NCBI GenBank assembly: GCA_005883085.1
Contig: VBAY01000034.1
Span: forward strand, 1 to 36,938
Reading direction: 5' to 3'
Origin: Candidatus Bathyarchaeota archaeon
GTDB taxonomy: Archaea; Thermoproteota; Bathyarchaeia; 40CM-2-53-6
DNA: 36,938 nucleotides
The translations under genes were made by a program, and so were the position numbers. The notes beneath the pieces were generated by a model. It saw only the letters and a program-made list of their open reading frames with translations. It was not told where the DNA came from and did no database searches. Positions 9,603 to 17,948 of the stretch are shown here, in pieces; the stretch's first letter is position 1, and each line of letters starts with the position of its first letter.

Positions 9603-10517
9603 TCAAGGTCCTGCTGCTGTTCTGAGGTAGTAGGCCCAGTAGCCTTTCGCGCGTCCATACTTCTCCGCAATGACATGGAGCCTCTGTTCTTTCATTGGTC
9701 TTCCATAGACTCTGCCTGCTGCGGCGATCAATCTCTTCTCGACTGCGAGCTTGTCCATTCGTCCGAGGCCCCTTAGCATTATGAGCCTCGAGGAGAACTC
9801 TCCTATTCCTCTGATGTTCTTCAGCCAGTCCTCGACTCTGTCATACTCTCCCGTTCTAAGGAATCTCTCGTCGACCTCGGTGAATGCCTTGGTGATATGG
9901 GCGAGATAGTCTTCTCGTCGTTCATGTCTGATGAGTTGTTTCAGATCTTCATTGGAAGTCTCAGCTAGTTGGCCAGGCTCTGGAAATGCTCTGTAAACTT
10001 GACCGTTTACTTCGAGGCTCGTGCCAAATCGTTCAAGCAATGCCTGTCTGGCTTTTCGTGCAGCGTTCAGTTGGTTCCTTTGTGAGAGAACTGCCCAGCA
10101 TGCGCATTCGAATGGTGTGAGGAATTTGACTTGGTGTAGCCCGTAGAGCTTCTGAAGAACAGGGGCAAAGTTAGGATCGTTGATCGCTATCCGATAGAAC
10201 TGGTCCAGATCGTCATTGAGACTTAGAAAGAAGGAGATCCTATCGAGTATCACATCTGTAAGTCCATGAGAAAAAGGATGATCCGAAAAGAGAGTGTATT
10301 TCAGAGCAGGCATCTTGATCGTTCCGGTCGGTTTGAGCCGGAAGACAATCGTTCGGCCGCCAACAGGGATCGCTTTCGTAAGCGAGACCTCGCTCACGGT
10401 CTGGTCCTCCTGCATGGGAGGAAACATTCCTAGAAAGTCCAGTGACTTTGCAAAATCAAAAGGGGGTGTTGGCCGAAGAGAACCTTCTTCGGAATGCAAG
10501 CCCCTTTCGTGGATCAT
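9603..10517 (-). CDS. DNA-3-methyladenine glycosylase II-like HhH-GPD protein
   Basis: HhH-GPD signature LKNIRGIGEFSSRLIMLRGLGRMDKLAVEKRLI; AlkA-like layout. Confidence 0.82.
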   Translation of the reverse strand: MIHERGLHSEEGSLRPTPPFDFAKSLDFLGMFPPMQEDQTVSEVSLTKAIPVGGRTIVFRLKPTGTIKMPALKYTLFSDHPFSHGLTDVILDRISFFLSLNDDLDQFYRIAINDPNFAPVLQKLYGLHQVKFLTPFECACWAVLSQRNQLNAARKARQALLERFGTSLEVNGQVYRAFPEPGQLAETSNEDLKQLIRHERREDYLAHITKAFTEVDERFLRTGEYDRVEDWLKNIRGIGEFSSRLIMLRGLGRMDKLAVEKRLIAAAGRVYGRPMKEQRLHVIAEKYGRAKGYWAYYLRTAAGP

Positions 10518-10541
10518 ACGCCTAGAGACAATGTCATGGTT

Positions 10542-10557
10542 GCCTACTTAGGTAGGC
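10542..10557. promoter_or_regulatory. Inverted repeat GCCTAC-TTAG-GTAGGC between divergent genes
   Basis: 6-bp perfect arms with a 4-nt spacer in the gap between the AlkA-like and methyltransferase genes. Confidence 0.4.
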
Positions 10558-10573
10558 CGTAAGGTCAACGACT

Positions 10574-11359
10574 TTGAAGAGAAAACAAGAGAGAATCGAT
10601 ATGCTGCAAATCGTTGATGATCCGAGGAGAGTGGAAGACGCGTACGCTCACCAATACGACAATCTTGCTAGAAAGATAGCGAGGCTCGTCTCTAGTGGGA
10701 GCGGAACTCTCGCAGAGATTGGGTGTGGAAAAGGTCAACTGACCATTCCCTTGGCAAAGCTTCTCCCAGGACACCGATTCAACGTGGTGGACAAGTTCAC
10801 GGGCGCGTACTCAGGGACCCTTGCTCCGTTGAACAAGGCTCTATCTCAAGCGAAGCTGAGGGGCCGGGTCAAGGTGAACAAAGCAGACTATCTAGATTGG
10901 CTGTGGGAAGAATTCTCCGACAAGTACGTGGGAGCAATATCAAGCGAGTTTCTTCCCGAGATCGATTCCTACGAGCTGCGCATGTTCTTGTCGGAATGCT
11001 AGCGGCTTGTGAGACCCGGTTGTCTTACCACCCACTCTTTTCTCTCCCCAATAGCCAGAAACCGTCGACAGAAGCTAGTGATAGACGCGGACAGTAACCC
11101 GAAATGGACGAAGACTCCTCCCAAGGAATGGTTTTCTCCCAAGCCCGCATTCGTAGTGTCAGAGCTGAAACGAGCAGGGTTCCAGAATCTCCATACTCAG
11201 AAGATGGAGAGCAATCTCATCATTAAGGGCGATGCGGTCATGAGCTTTCTGCATAGCTGGGCTGTCAGGAAAGCATTCTGGAGATCATACAGGTCGGAGC
11301 TGGCGAGCGAGGGGTTGGAGGTCCCTGATTGGATCATCGTGTCAGGTCGTAAACCCTAG
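10574..11359 (+). pseudogene. SAM-dependent methyltransferase interrupted by one in-frame TAG
   Basis: ORFs 10574-11002 and 11009-11359 are in the same frame. Joined: …LAEIGCGKGQLTIPLA…ELRMFLSEC-[TAG 11000-11002]-RLVRPGCLTTHSF…, continuous with a normal methyltransferase fold. Confidence 0.75.
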
Positions 11360-11436
11360 AGAAACTAGTCCGCATTCTGAGTCAAGCTAACGGAAAGAAA
11401 GGTGGGATGTCAATGACGACCGCGATATCCTGTAGT

Positions 11437-11523
11437 TTAAGCGGTCTCTTTTGTCTGGGGTTCTTTTGTTTGGTCCATGGATCCGCCGCATCCGCAGCCG
11501 GGTCCGCAGCAGCAACAACTCAA
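11437..11523 (-). CDS. 28-aa Cys-rich miniprotein MSCCCCGPGCGCGGSMDQTKEPQTKETA
   Basis: TTG start at 11523-11521; Shine-Dalgarno GAGGTGA (11538-11532) with an 8-nt spacer; TAA at 11439-11437; promoter element TTTAAATA (11570-11563) placed for a start near 11540. Too short for the supplied ORF track. Confidence 0.6.
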   Translation of the reverse strand: MSCCCCGPGCGCGGSMDQTKEPQTKETA

Positions 11524-11549
11524 GTCACACTTCACCTCGGTTAGTCAGT

Positions 11550-11564
11550 TACTTTTCTAAAGTA
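11550..11564. promoter_or_regulatory. Perfect inverted repeat TACTTT-TCT-AAAGTA overlapping the TATA element
   Basis: 6-bp arms with a 3-nt spacer, read directly in the hxlR/miniprotein divergent promoter. Confidence 0.6.
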
Positions 11565-11570
11565 TTTAAA
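11563..11570. promoter_or_regulatory. Bidirectional TATA box (TATTTAAA on +, TTTAAATA on -)
   Basis: Spacing to the hxlR ATG (11605) and to the miniprotein SD/TTG (11538/11523) fits archaeal promoters on both strands. Confidence 0.55.
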
Positions 11571-11588
11571 CCGGCAAGTACCCAAACA

Positions 11589-11601
11589 GTAACGGAGTTA
11601 C
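11589..11601. promoter_or_regulatory. Perfect inverted repeat GTAAC-GGA-GTTAC just upstream of the HxlR start
   Basis: 5-bp arms with a 3-nt spacer, ending 3 nt before the ATG at 11605. Confidence 0.55.
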
Positions 11602-11604
11602 ACG

Positions 11605-11958
11605 ATGGTAAGGACGAAAGAAGGAGAACCATGCTGCACCTGCCCCTGCCCCTGCGAAGGAATAATCGAGATCATCGGGAAAAAATGGGCACTCTGCGTA
11701 CTCGCACTCCTAGGAAACGATGGAACCCTACGATTCAACAAACTTGCCGAGAAACTTCCGGGAATAAGCGCGAAGACACTGACGGAAGTTCTGAAGGATC
11801 TTCAGCGAACCGGGCTAGTAAAGCGTCAAGCCTTCGCCGAAATTCCACCACGAGTAGAATACCATCTAACGAAGGAGGGAAATGAGTTGACTATGCTGGT
11901 GGCGCCGTTGATGGTTTGGGCTGATAACAGGACTGGGCTTGTCAGGCTGGAATCTTAG
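11605..11958 (+). CDS. HxlR-family winged-helix regulator with N-terminal Cys cluster
   Basis: MVRTKEGEPCCTCPCPCEGIIEIIGKKWALCVLALLGNDGTLRFNKLAEKLPGISAKTLTEVLKDLQRTGLVKRQ… is a classic HxlR layout. Confidence 0.9.
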   Translation: MVRTKEGEPCCTCPCPCEGIIEIIGKKWALCVLALLGNDGTLRFNKLAEKLPGISAKTLTEVLKDLQRTGLVKRQAFAEIPPRVEYHLTKEGNELTMLVAPLMVWADNRTGLVRLES

Positions 11959-13510
11959 GATGCTTGATCCTAGACTCGACGAGTCTTCCGGCTCGTTCTT
12001 CCAGCTGGGCCGCTTCTTTCCGAAGGTCGGAGACTTGTCTTGAGATCTTCTCTACGTACTTTTGGTCATCGAGACTTGCTAGGTTGATCAGGACGTTGCT
12101 TGCGGCTCCTTCGACGGCTGCACGTGCCGCCGAGACCGCAGTCACTACATCGGACAATGCATTCGTGGACCCTTTCTCCGCGACTTCGCGAGCCAGTCGC
12201 AGAACTCTAACTGAACAGTCGAGTGTTGATAGCGGGGTCTCAGATGCTTTGACAGTTGCTTCTGCTATCGCCTTTTTTCGAGCCTCAGGCTGTTCTTTCG
12301 AGAGCTTGAACGCTTTCATTACCAGGTCAAAGGCTTCAGTGTCCTCGACGACCAGGCGTAGGAGTTTCTGGCGAAGGCCTTCGCCCTCCTTCACCACCTC
12401 GTTGAGCTTCTCTGCACCGGGCGGCGCCTCTTTCTTTCCCAACGTTATCCGAGCAACCATAGAGACGAGACCCGCTGCGAGTGCCGCCATGTACGCGGAG
12501 ACGCTCCCGCCTCCCGGGGTTGCTCTCTTAGAGGCGACTTCTTCGCTGAACAATGCCAGACTCTGGTCGGTCAGTGTTGAAGACCTCGGGGCAAAGATTT
12601 TCCTCTCAAGGACTTGGTCTCTGCTGAAATTCTCCAACCGCAAATAGAACTCTGCCGAGTCGACAAGGGAATCCATGGGCGCGAGCCCGACGATCTCGCT
12701 TCCGACAACTGGGACCCCGTAGCGATCGGCGAAGAGCTTGACGAGCTCGTAGGCTTTGAACAACTGGCTCTTGCGATAATTCGTCAGGTTCATCGACACC
12801 TGAACTATCCCCCGCTCTTTCAGCTCAAACCCGAGAGCCTTCACGAACGCGAGACCACCATCTTTCGCTCGTAGTTGATGCGCGATATGCTTCGCTATAT
12901 CTAGGTCTTTAGTTCCAAGGTTGACATTGAAGGCTATCAGGATCTCTCGGGCTCCAACAGCCGTGGCTCCCGCAGTAGGATGGATGGTCTCCGGACCAAA
13001 GTCCGGCTTCTTCACCGGGTCTTTGCCAATCTTATCCCGGAGGCCTTCAAACTCTCCCTCCCGGACATCAGCGAGGTTCCGTCTTTCGGGAGTAGTGGCC
13101 GCTTCCTCGTAGAGGAAGACAGGTACGTGAAATTTTTCGGCAAACTCCCGGCCGAAAGCCCGGGCGAGAGAAACACAGTCATCCATCGTTATGCCGGATA
13201 ATGGTACGAAGGGGACGACGTCAACAGCGCCCATTCGTGGATGTTCACCTTTATGGTGTGTTAGGTCGATGAGTTCGATCGCTTTTTGGCAAGCTGCTAG
13301 TGCAGCGTCCTTCACGGGTCCAGGTTCGCCGACGAAACTTATCACTGACCGGTTGTGGTCCGGGTTGGATTCCACGTCAAGAAGTGTGGCGCCAGGCGTT
13401 TTTCGTATAGAGTCAGCAATTGATTCTATGACCTCTTTCCTCCGACCCTCACTGAAGTTGGGAACACACTCGACTAACCGCAATCTGGGACGCCTCTCAA
13501 TCGTCTCCAC
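11942..13510 (-). CDS. ftcD: Bifunctional glutamate formimidoyltransferase / formimidoyltetrahydrofolate cyclodeaminase
   Basis: N-terminus LVECVPNFSEGRRKEVIESIADSI…DPDHNRSV-like; C-terminal cyclodeaminase VASKRATPGGGSVSAYMAALAAGLVSMVARIT. Confidence 0.9.
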   Translation of the reverse strand: METIERRPRLRLVECVPNFSEGRRKEVIESIADSIRKTPGATLLDVESNPDHNRSVISFVGEPGPVKDAALAACQKAIELIDLTHHKGEHPRMGAVDVVPFVPLSGITMDDCVSLARAFGREFAEKFHVPVFLYEEAATTPERRNLADVREGEFEGLRDKIGKDPVKKPDFGPETIHPTAGATAVGAREILIAFNVNLGTKDLDIAKHIAHQLRAKDGGLAFVKALGFELKERGIVQVSMNLTNYRKSQLFKAYELVKLFADRYGVPVVGSEIVGLAPMDSLVDSAEFYLRLENFSRDQVLERKIFAPRSSTLTDQSLALFSEEVASKRATPGGGSVSAYMAALAAGLVSMVARITLGKKEAPPGAEKLNEVVKEGEGLRQKLLRLVVEDTEAFDLVMKAFKLSKEQPEARKKAIAEATVKASETPLSTLDCSVRVLRLAREVAEKGSTNALSDVVTAVSAARAAVEGAASNVLINLASLDDQKYVEKISRQVSDLRKEAAQLEERAGRLVESRIKHPKIPA

Positions 13511-13531
13511 GTCAACTCGTCTACTTAATAG

Positions 13532-14008
13532 TCAAGCGGGCCCGAGAAGCTCGATCTTATGATCGACTAGTTTCTCAAAATCTCCTCTAAAATAGAAATC
13601 TCCACGAAAGCTCCTCCCCTCGATAGCGTGGTTGTACCAGTATCTGTCATCCTCCCACATCTCGTCCAATGGAGGCTGGTCGATTGGATACCATTGGAGA
13701 ATGCCTTCTTTGCTTTCCTTGATGGTCCCGTGGAACTGTTTCGTAAGGAATACGTGTGCTATCCAGTCCGGGTTTTCTCGTTTGTTGTACTTGAAGAAAA
13801 CGAGCGTTCCAATCTTTCTCAGCTGTTGGACCTCCAGTCCAGTCTCTTCGTAGACCTCTCGCGTAGCGCAGTGCTCAGCCGTCTCTTTGGGTTGTAGTTT
13901 TCCGCCAGGCGCGTTCCATTTGCCTGCACCGAAGAGCCCAGGGTTCTTTTTCAGCAACAGGACCCTGTTGGCATGAATGATGAAGCATAGTGTCGCGTGA
14001 ATAGTCAA
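13532..14008 (-). CDS. Nudix/MutT hydrolase (8-oxo-dGTP diphosphatase-like)
   Basis: Nudix box GGKLQPKETAEHCATREVYEETGLE. Confidence 0.88.
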   Translation of the reverse strand: MTIHATLCFIIHANRVLLLKKNPGLFGAGKWNAPGGKLQPKETAEHCATREVYEETGLEVQQLRKIGTLVFFKYNKRENPDWIAHVFLTKQFHGTIKESKEGILQWYPIDQPPLDEMWEDDRYWYNHAIEGRSFRGDFYFRGDFEKLVDHKIELLGPA

Positions 14009-14017
14009 TTGGACAAT

Positions 14018-14392
14018 TCAGGGGTTGCGTTTCTGTTTCAGCAGGATGATCGCCTGGGCTAGGTCACCGTTTGATTGTCGCAGTGCGTTCGTAGCCTCTT
14101 CAGTGGAGACGCCTGCTTGTGAGGCGACGAGTTTCACGTCTTCGTCGGATCCTCCGCCAATTCCTTCCTCTCTCATAGTTCCTCCTCCGACTTGGTAGAC
14201 TGTCTGTCCTTGGACCGTTACGGTGGCGACTTCGGGGTTGTCGATGACAATCCGTTTGGTCGGGGTTTCCATTATCACTTTCGTGACCTCGTCTAGTTGT
14301 TGGACTTGCATCCCCATGCGCTGCATCATCCGGTTTGCTTCGCGGGGATTGATCTTTCCACGACGCATCATCACGAAATCACTCTCTTCCAC
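14018..14392 (-). CDS. nac: Nascent polypeptide-associated complex protein (archaeal NAC)
   Basis: MMRRGKINPREANRMMQRMGMQVQQL…EVIMETPTKRIVIDNPEV-like NAC domain and C-terminal UBA domain. Confidence 0.9.
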   Translation of the reverse strand: MEESDFVMMRRGKINPREANRMMQRMGMQVQQLDEVTKVIMETPTKRIVIDNPEVATVTVQGQTVYQVGGGTMREEGIGGGSDEDVKLVASQAGVSTEEATNALRQSNGDLAQAIILLKQKRNP

Positions 14393-14412
14393 CTGTCCGG
14401 TGATTGTTAAGC

Positions 14413-14904
14413 CTATTCAGAATCGGCAACTCCATGCCGAACCTTTACAGCCACTCCAATCTTGAAGCTCTGCATCTCTATCGCGTTGAAGAAGGATCTT
14501 CCAACAGCCAACAACCGGTCCTTTTTGTCCACCACGAGAACTTCTTCTTCAGGCCGTAGCTCCGAGTCGACTCCGATCACGTGTTTGGCGAACACGTTTC
14601 CCCCCTTCCGGATGAACGGCTCTACTCCATGAGTGACTTTGACCCGTAGCTTCGGAGCCTTGAACACACGTTTGAGAGCGAGGCCTCCATTTACGGTTAG
14701 AGCCAGGAGTCCGTCTTTGGGACGATATGTCGCCAATAACTTCCCGTCGTCGTAGACGTGGCGTATTCTATGGGTGTTAGGGGATCGCACGATCAGTATT
14801 GAGGGTGGAAAGGCCTTCTCGGCTCCCTTGCCGAACTGGTAGGCCGCTACAGCGCGGATCCGTCGCAGCTCGTGGAGTTGAGGCTTGACAGGTTCGAGAG
14901 GCAT
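14413..14904 (-). CDS. PUA-domain protein
   Basis: C-terminal PUA pattern VKVTHGVEPFIRKGGNVFAKHVIGVDSELRPEEEVLVVDKKDRLLAVGRSFFNAIEM. Confidence 0.8.
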   Translation of the reverse strand: MPLEPVKPQLHELRRIRAVAAYQFGKGAEKAFPPSILIVRSPNTHRIRHVYDDGKLLATYRPKDGLLALTVNGGLALKRVFKAPKLRVKVTHGVEPFIRKGGNVFAKHVIGVDSELRPEEEVLVVDKKDRLLAVGRSFFNAIEMQSFKIGVAVKVRHGVADSE

Positions 14905-14969
14905 CCTTGTTCCGATACCTAATTAAACCTGGTCGGAGCCTATTTCTATTGTTTCTCCGCCACGAGGTC

Positions 14970-15494
14970 TTGATTACAGCATTGTACTGCGAGGTTTGCG
15001 GGAGCGAGATAATCGGCAAGCCCGCCCGGTCCCTTGTTGAAGGCGCAACCCTGATCGTTTGCCAGAAGTGCTCCAGCCTGGGAAAGGAGCTTCCCGGTTT
15101 TCCCGAAAGAAGACAGAGAACAGCCCGACTTGGACCAGTGCCCTCCCACACTCGAACCCCAATAGAGAGCCTGCCGAAAGCGGTTGAGGACTCTGATCTT
15201 GTCGAGGATTATCCCATGATCGTGAAGGAGGGTCGTGAGAAGCTAGGCTTGTCACAGACGGATCTCGCCTTCAAAGCGAAAGAGAAGCTCACGGTGATAC
15301 AGAAGATCGAGCTAGGCAAGATACTGCCTACGATGAGGTTGACGAAGGAGCTAGAGCATATTCTACGGGTGAAACTGCTCGCGCCGAGAACAGAGCTCGA
15401 GATTTCCACCGTGCCAGTCAGGCAAGTTGGGCCGAGAGAGCTAACCCTCGGCGACGTCGCGCTGGTAAAGCATAGAGAACCAGAAAACAAGTAG
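14970..15494 (+). CDS. Multiprotein bridging factor 1-like (zinc ribbon + HTH)
   Basis: TTG start preceded by GAGG gives MITALYCEVCGSEI…CQKC zinc ribbon and HTH YPMIVKEGREKLGLSQTDLAFKAKEKLTVIQKIELGKILPT. The ORF track's 14907 start is probably too early. Confidence 0.85.
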   Translation: MITALYCEVCGSEIIGKPARSLVEGATLIVCQKCSSLGKELPGFPERRQRTARLGPVPSHTRTPIESLPKAVEDSDLVEDYPMIVKEGREKLGLSQTDLAFKAKEKLTVIQKIELGKILPTMRLTKELEHILRVKLLAPRTELEISTVPVRQVGPRELTLGDVALVKHREPENK

Positions 15495-15510
15495 GAAGAA
15501 GGCCGGCAAC

Positions 15511-15539
15511 AATGCTTCTAGTAACTTCGGTAAAGCATT
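15511..15539. terminator. Inverted repeat AATGCTT…AAGCATT downstream of the MBF1 gene
   Basis: 7-bp perfect arms separated by 15 nt, followed by a T-rich stretch. Confidence 0.3.
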
Positions 15540-15567
15540 ATTTAGTCTGAAACAATCGCGCTACTCC

Positions 15568-16203
15568 ATGGCTTCCCTGGGGCAGGCGAAGACTCTCGGT
15601 GGAATAGGAGCTATACTCGCCCTGTTGTTCTGGGTCCCGGCCAACGTCGGCATTGGTTTGCTGGTAGTGGGGCTCGTGTTGATGCTTTTCGCTGTGAAGA
15701 ATATCGCCGATACGGTCGGAGATCATCCGATCTTCGACAACATGATCTATTCTGTCATCTTAGCGATCACAGGACCCATCATTTTCGTCGTGATATCAAT
15801 TGAGGCCACCGTGTCATTCTTCAGCGCCTTCAGGGGCTTCACTCCAGGGACCATGACTATCCCTACTGGATTTTGGGCCGCGGTTGGCATCTTTATTTTG
15901 GCTGTTGTGATATTGTGGGTTTGCATTCTGATCTCAACGATATTCCTCAAGAGGAGCTATGACGCTATAGCTTTGAAATTGAGAGTTGACATGTTTCGGA
16001 CCACAGGGCTCCTGTTCCTTATCGGAGCAGCGACACTGATCGTCTTTGTAGGTTTTCTGATACTCTTCATTGCTGCGATCCTTCAGGTAGTGTCTTTCTT
16101 CTCGATCTCTGAAACGCCACCTCCTCCAATGCCCTCACAGCAAACCTGGGGACCGCCAGTGCCTCCTTCACCGCTGCCTCCGTCTCAGGCCCCGACACAA
16201 TAG
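15568..16203 (+). CDS. DUF996-like membrane protein
   Basis: LGQAKTLGGIGAILALLFWVPANVGIGLLVVGLVLMLFAVKNIADTVGDHPIFDNMIYSVI pattern, then several TM helices and a Pro-rich tail. Confidence 0.7.
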   Translation: MASLGQAKTLGGIGAILALLFWVPANVGIGLLVVGLVLMLFAVKNIADTVGDHPIFDNMIYSVILAITGPIIFVVISIEATVSFFSAFRGFTPGTMTIPTGFWAAVGIFILAVVILWVCILISTIFLKRSYDAIALKLRVDMFRTTGLLFLIGAATLIVFVGFLILFIAAILQVVSFFSISETPPPPMPSQQTWGPPVPPSPLPPSQAPTQ

Positions 16204-16289
16204 GGCGCCTCCAAGACCGCGCTCGTTACACAGCCAGATGGCTGATTAGCTATCATCGTGGGCCGCTGGAACCTTTAGAAATAAAGAGA

Positions 16290-17048
16290 TTGAAGGAGGG
16301 AGCGGCCCCTGAAAAGATGACGGTCAGAGCAGTCCCCCTAGCGGTACCGGAAGAGGTTTTCCTTCGGGACACGGACAGAAAACGGGCCAAGAAAGGAATC
16401 CTAGGCGGAGCAGAGGAGCGGATTGTATTCGCTAAGAAGATCTTTCTGCCCTATCTCGATTTCACTTACCGGTTTCCTTCGGAACGGGGCCTGCTGTCAA
16501 AGCAGATAGTGATGAGCGAGGGCCGGTCAACGGTATTAGCCTTGCGAGAGGCGAACTTCGGCTTCGATCCCAGACTAGTAGAGCTGGCCCCGATGCTTGC
16601 TGAAATGGAATTGGACTCTGCATCAATCATTAACGGGGTTGAATCCACGGTCTTGGTTAGCGAACGGTTGGCTGAGCTCAAGAATCTCCTGAGAGATTAT
16701 GAGGTCCAGTCAGAAGAGAGATCGGAACAGTACGAGGCTCTTCCAAAGGAGAGTCCGACGAGAGAGAATCTGAAAGAGAATATTGAGTTCTTGCGGAAGA
16801 CGAAGTTGTTGCGATGGAAGATGTTTGCCGACGGGCTGCAACTCCCCACAAAACTCGATCTCGACAAGCTAGAACTCCTCAACGGGACGCTGTTTTACAT
16901 GCCCTATTTTATCGCAAAACTCTCGCGTGGAGGAGAATCACGCTATATTGTCTGGAACCACGAAGGCAGAGAAGATGACACGATCGCGGACGAGATGACG
17001 AAAAACAAGAAGTTCCGAACCCTCATCGAAACCCACGTGATTCCATAG
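16290..17048 (+). CDS. Uncharacterised protein, predicted soluble
   Basis: 252-aa ORF with coherent composition and a central charged, coil-like segment; no family recognised. Confidence 0.7.
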   Translation: MKEGAAPEKMTVRAVPLAVPEEVFLRDTDRKRAKKGILGGAEERIVFAKKIFLPYLDFTYRFPSERGLLSKQIVMSEGRSTVLALREANFGFDPRLVELAPMLAEMELDSASIINGVESTVLVSERLAELKNLLRDYEVQSEERSEQYEALPKESPTRENLKENIEFLRKTKLLRWKMFADGLQLPTKLDLDKLELLNGTLFYMPYFIAKLSRGGESRYIVWNHEGREDDTIADEMTKNKKFRTLIETHVIP

Positions 17049-17106
17049 ACAGCCAAAGTTGCCTGTAAAACCATCATAGTGATATAGCAGATTACACGGT
17101 CTCTCC

Positions 17107-17709
17107 GTGACTGCGACAATGGCCTACTGCTGGAAATGCGGAGCTCAGCTCTACGACAACTCCTCCTTCTGCCATGGCTGCGGAGCGCCAGCAAAACCCC
17201 CTCCAACAATGGCTTCGGGTAGCCAGACAGGCTTCGACCGTCTCAAAGACGACAGAGCATTCCAAGACCTCTGGGTAAAACGCGTCATTGCCTATGTCGT
17301 CGATGTGGCTATCGTATCGGTTGCAGTGTATTTTCTCCTACTCGTCACGGCCCTTCCTGCGCTCCTAGCCGTCTTTTTCGGCCAGACATTCCCCTTTGCA
17401 TGGTTCTGGGGGTTCTGGCTCGGCGGAATCGCGCCGCTAATCGTTCTAGCTTATTTTGTTCTAGCTGAAGCATTGTTTGAGCGGACAATCGGAAAGGAGA
17501 TAATGGGTTTGAGAGTTGCGAGGCTGGATGGCAAACGCGTCGACCTTTGGTCCTCGCTTGTCAGAAACGTTTCAAAGATTGCTTTCATCCTTCTGGTTCT
17601 TGACGTGGCAGTGGGTCTCGGGACCCATGGGGATGGTCGGCAAAAATACAGCGACCGCTATATTGGAACCACGGTCGAAACCACGAGCACCAACAGAATT
17701 ATTTCCTAA
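17107..17709 (+). CDS. Zinc-ribbon RDD-family membrane protein
   Basis: MAYCWKCGAQLYDNSSFCHGCG plus RDD-like VKRVIAYVVDVAIV…LFERTIGKEIMGLRVARLDG. Confidence 0.82.
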   Translation: MTATMAYCWKCGAQLYDNSSFCHGCGAPAKPPPTMASGSQTGFDRLKDDRAFQDLWVKRVIAYVVDVAIVSVAVYFLLLVTALPALLAVFFGQTFPFAWFWGFWLGGIAPLIVLAYFVLAEALFERTIGKEIMGLRVARLDGKRVDLWSSLVRNVSKIAFILLVLDVAVGLGTHGDGRQKYSDRYIGTTVETTSTNRIIS

Positions 17710-17816
17710 CGGGATATAGATCTCTACCAGAGTCATCCACGATCGTACGGGCCATTCTAGAGAAAAGAAATCAGCTTATTATCCTCAAACCTTCGCATTC
17801 ACGAGGGTGCTGCATC

Positions 17817-17942
17817 TTGGGGTCTAAGCCGGCTAACCGCGGAGAGAAGAAGAGTCGTAGTTCCCGCGGGAGAATAGAAATCGCTCATGATTCTATGGAA
17901 AACTCGATGCTCGGCAACCCCGTAGATGAGAACACGTTGTGA
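17817..17942 (+). CDS. 41-aa small protein MGSKPANRGEKKSRSSRGRIEIAHDSMENSMLGNPVDENTL
   Basis: TTG start preceded by GAGGG; CTTATTAT TATA-like element about 35 nt upstream of the start; convergent with DUF2110, 6 nt away. Confidence 0.45.
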   Translation: MGSKPANRGEKKSRSSRGRIEIAHDSMENSMLGNPVDENTL

Positions 17943-17948
17943 CGAGTT

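Noticed and set aside
10574-11359. Pyrrolysine-type recoding as the explanation for in-frame TAG codons
   Set aside because: TAG is the ordinary stop of many genes in this window and no pyl genes are seen here, so nonsense mutation or sequence error is more likely; kept only as an alternative.
11964-12647. 227-aa plus-strand ORF
   Set aside because: Antisense to the well-supported FtcD gene; Ser/Arg-rich composition typical of a shadow frame.
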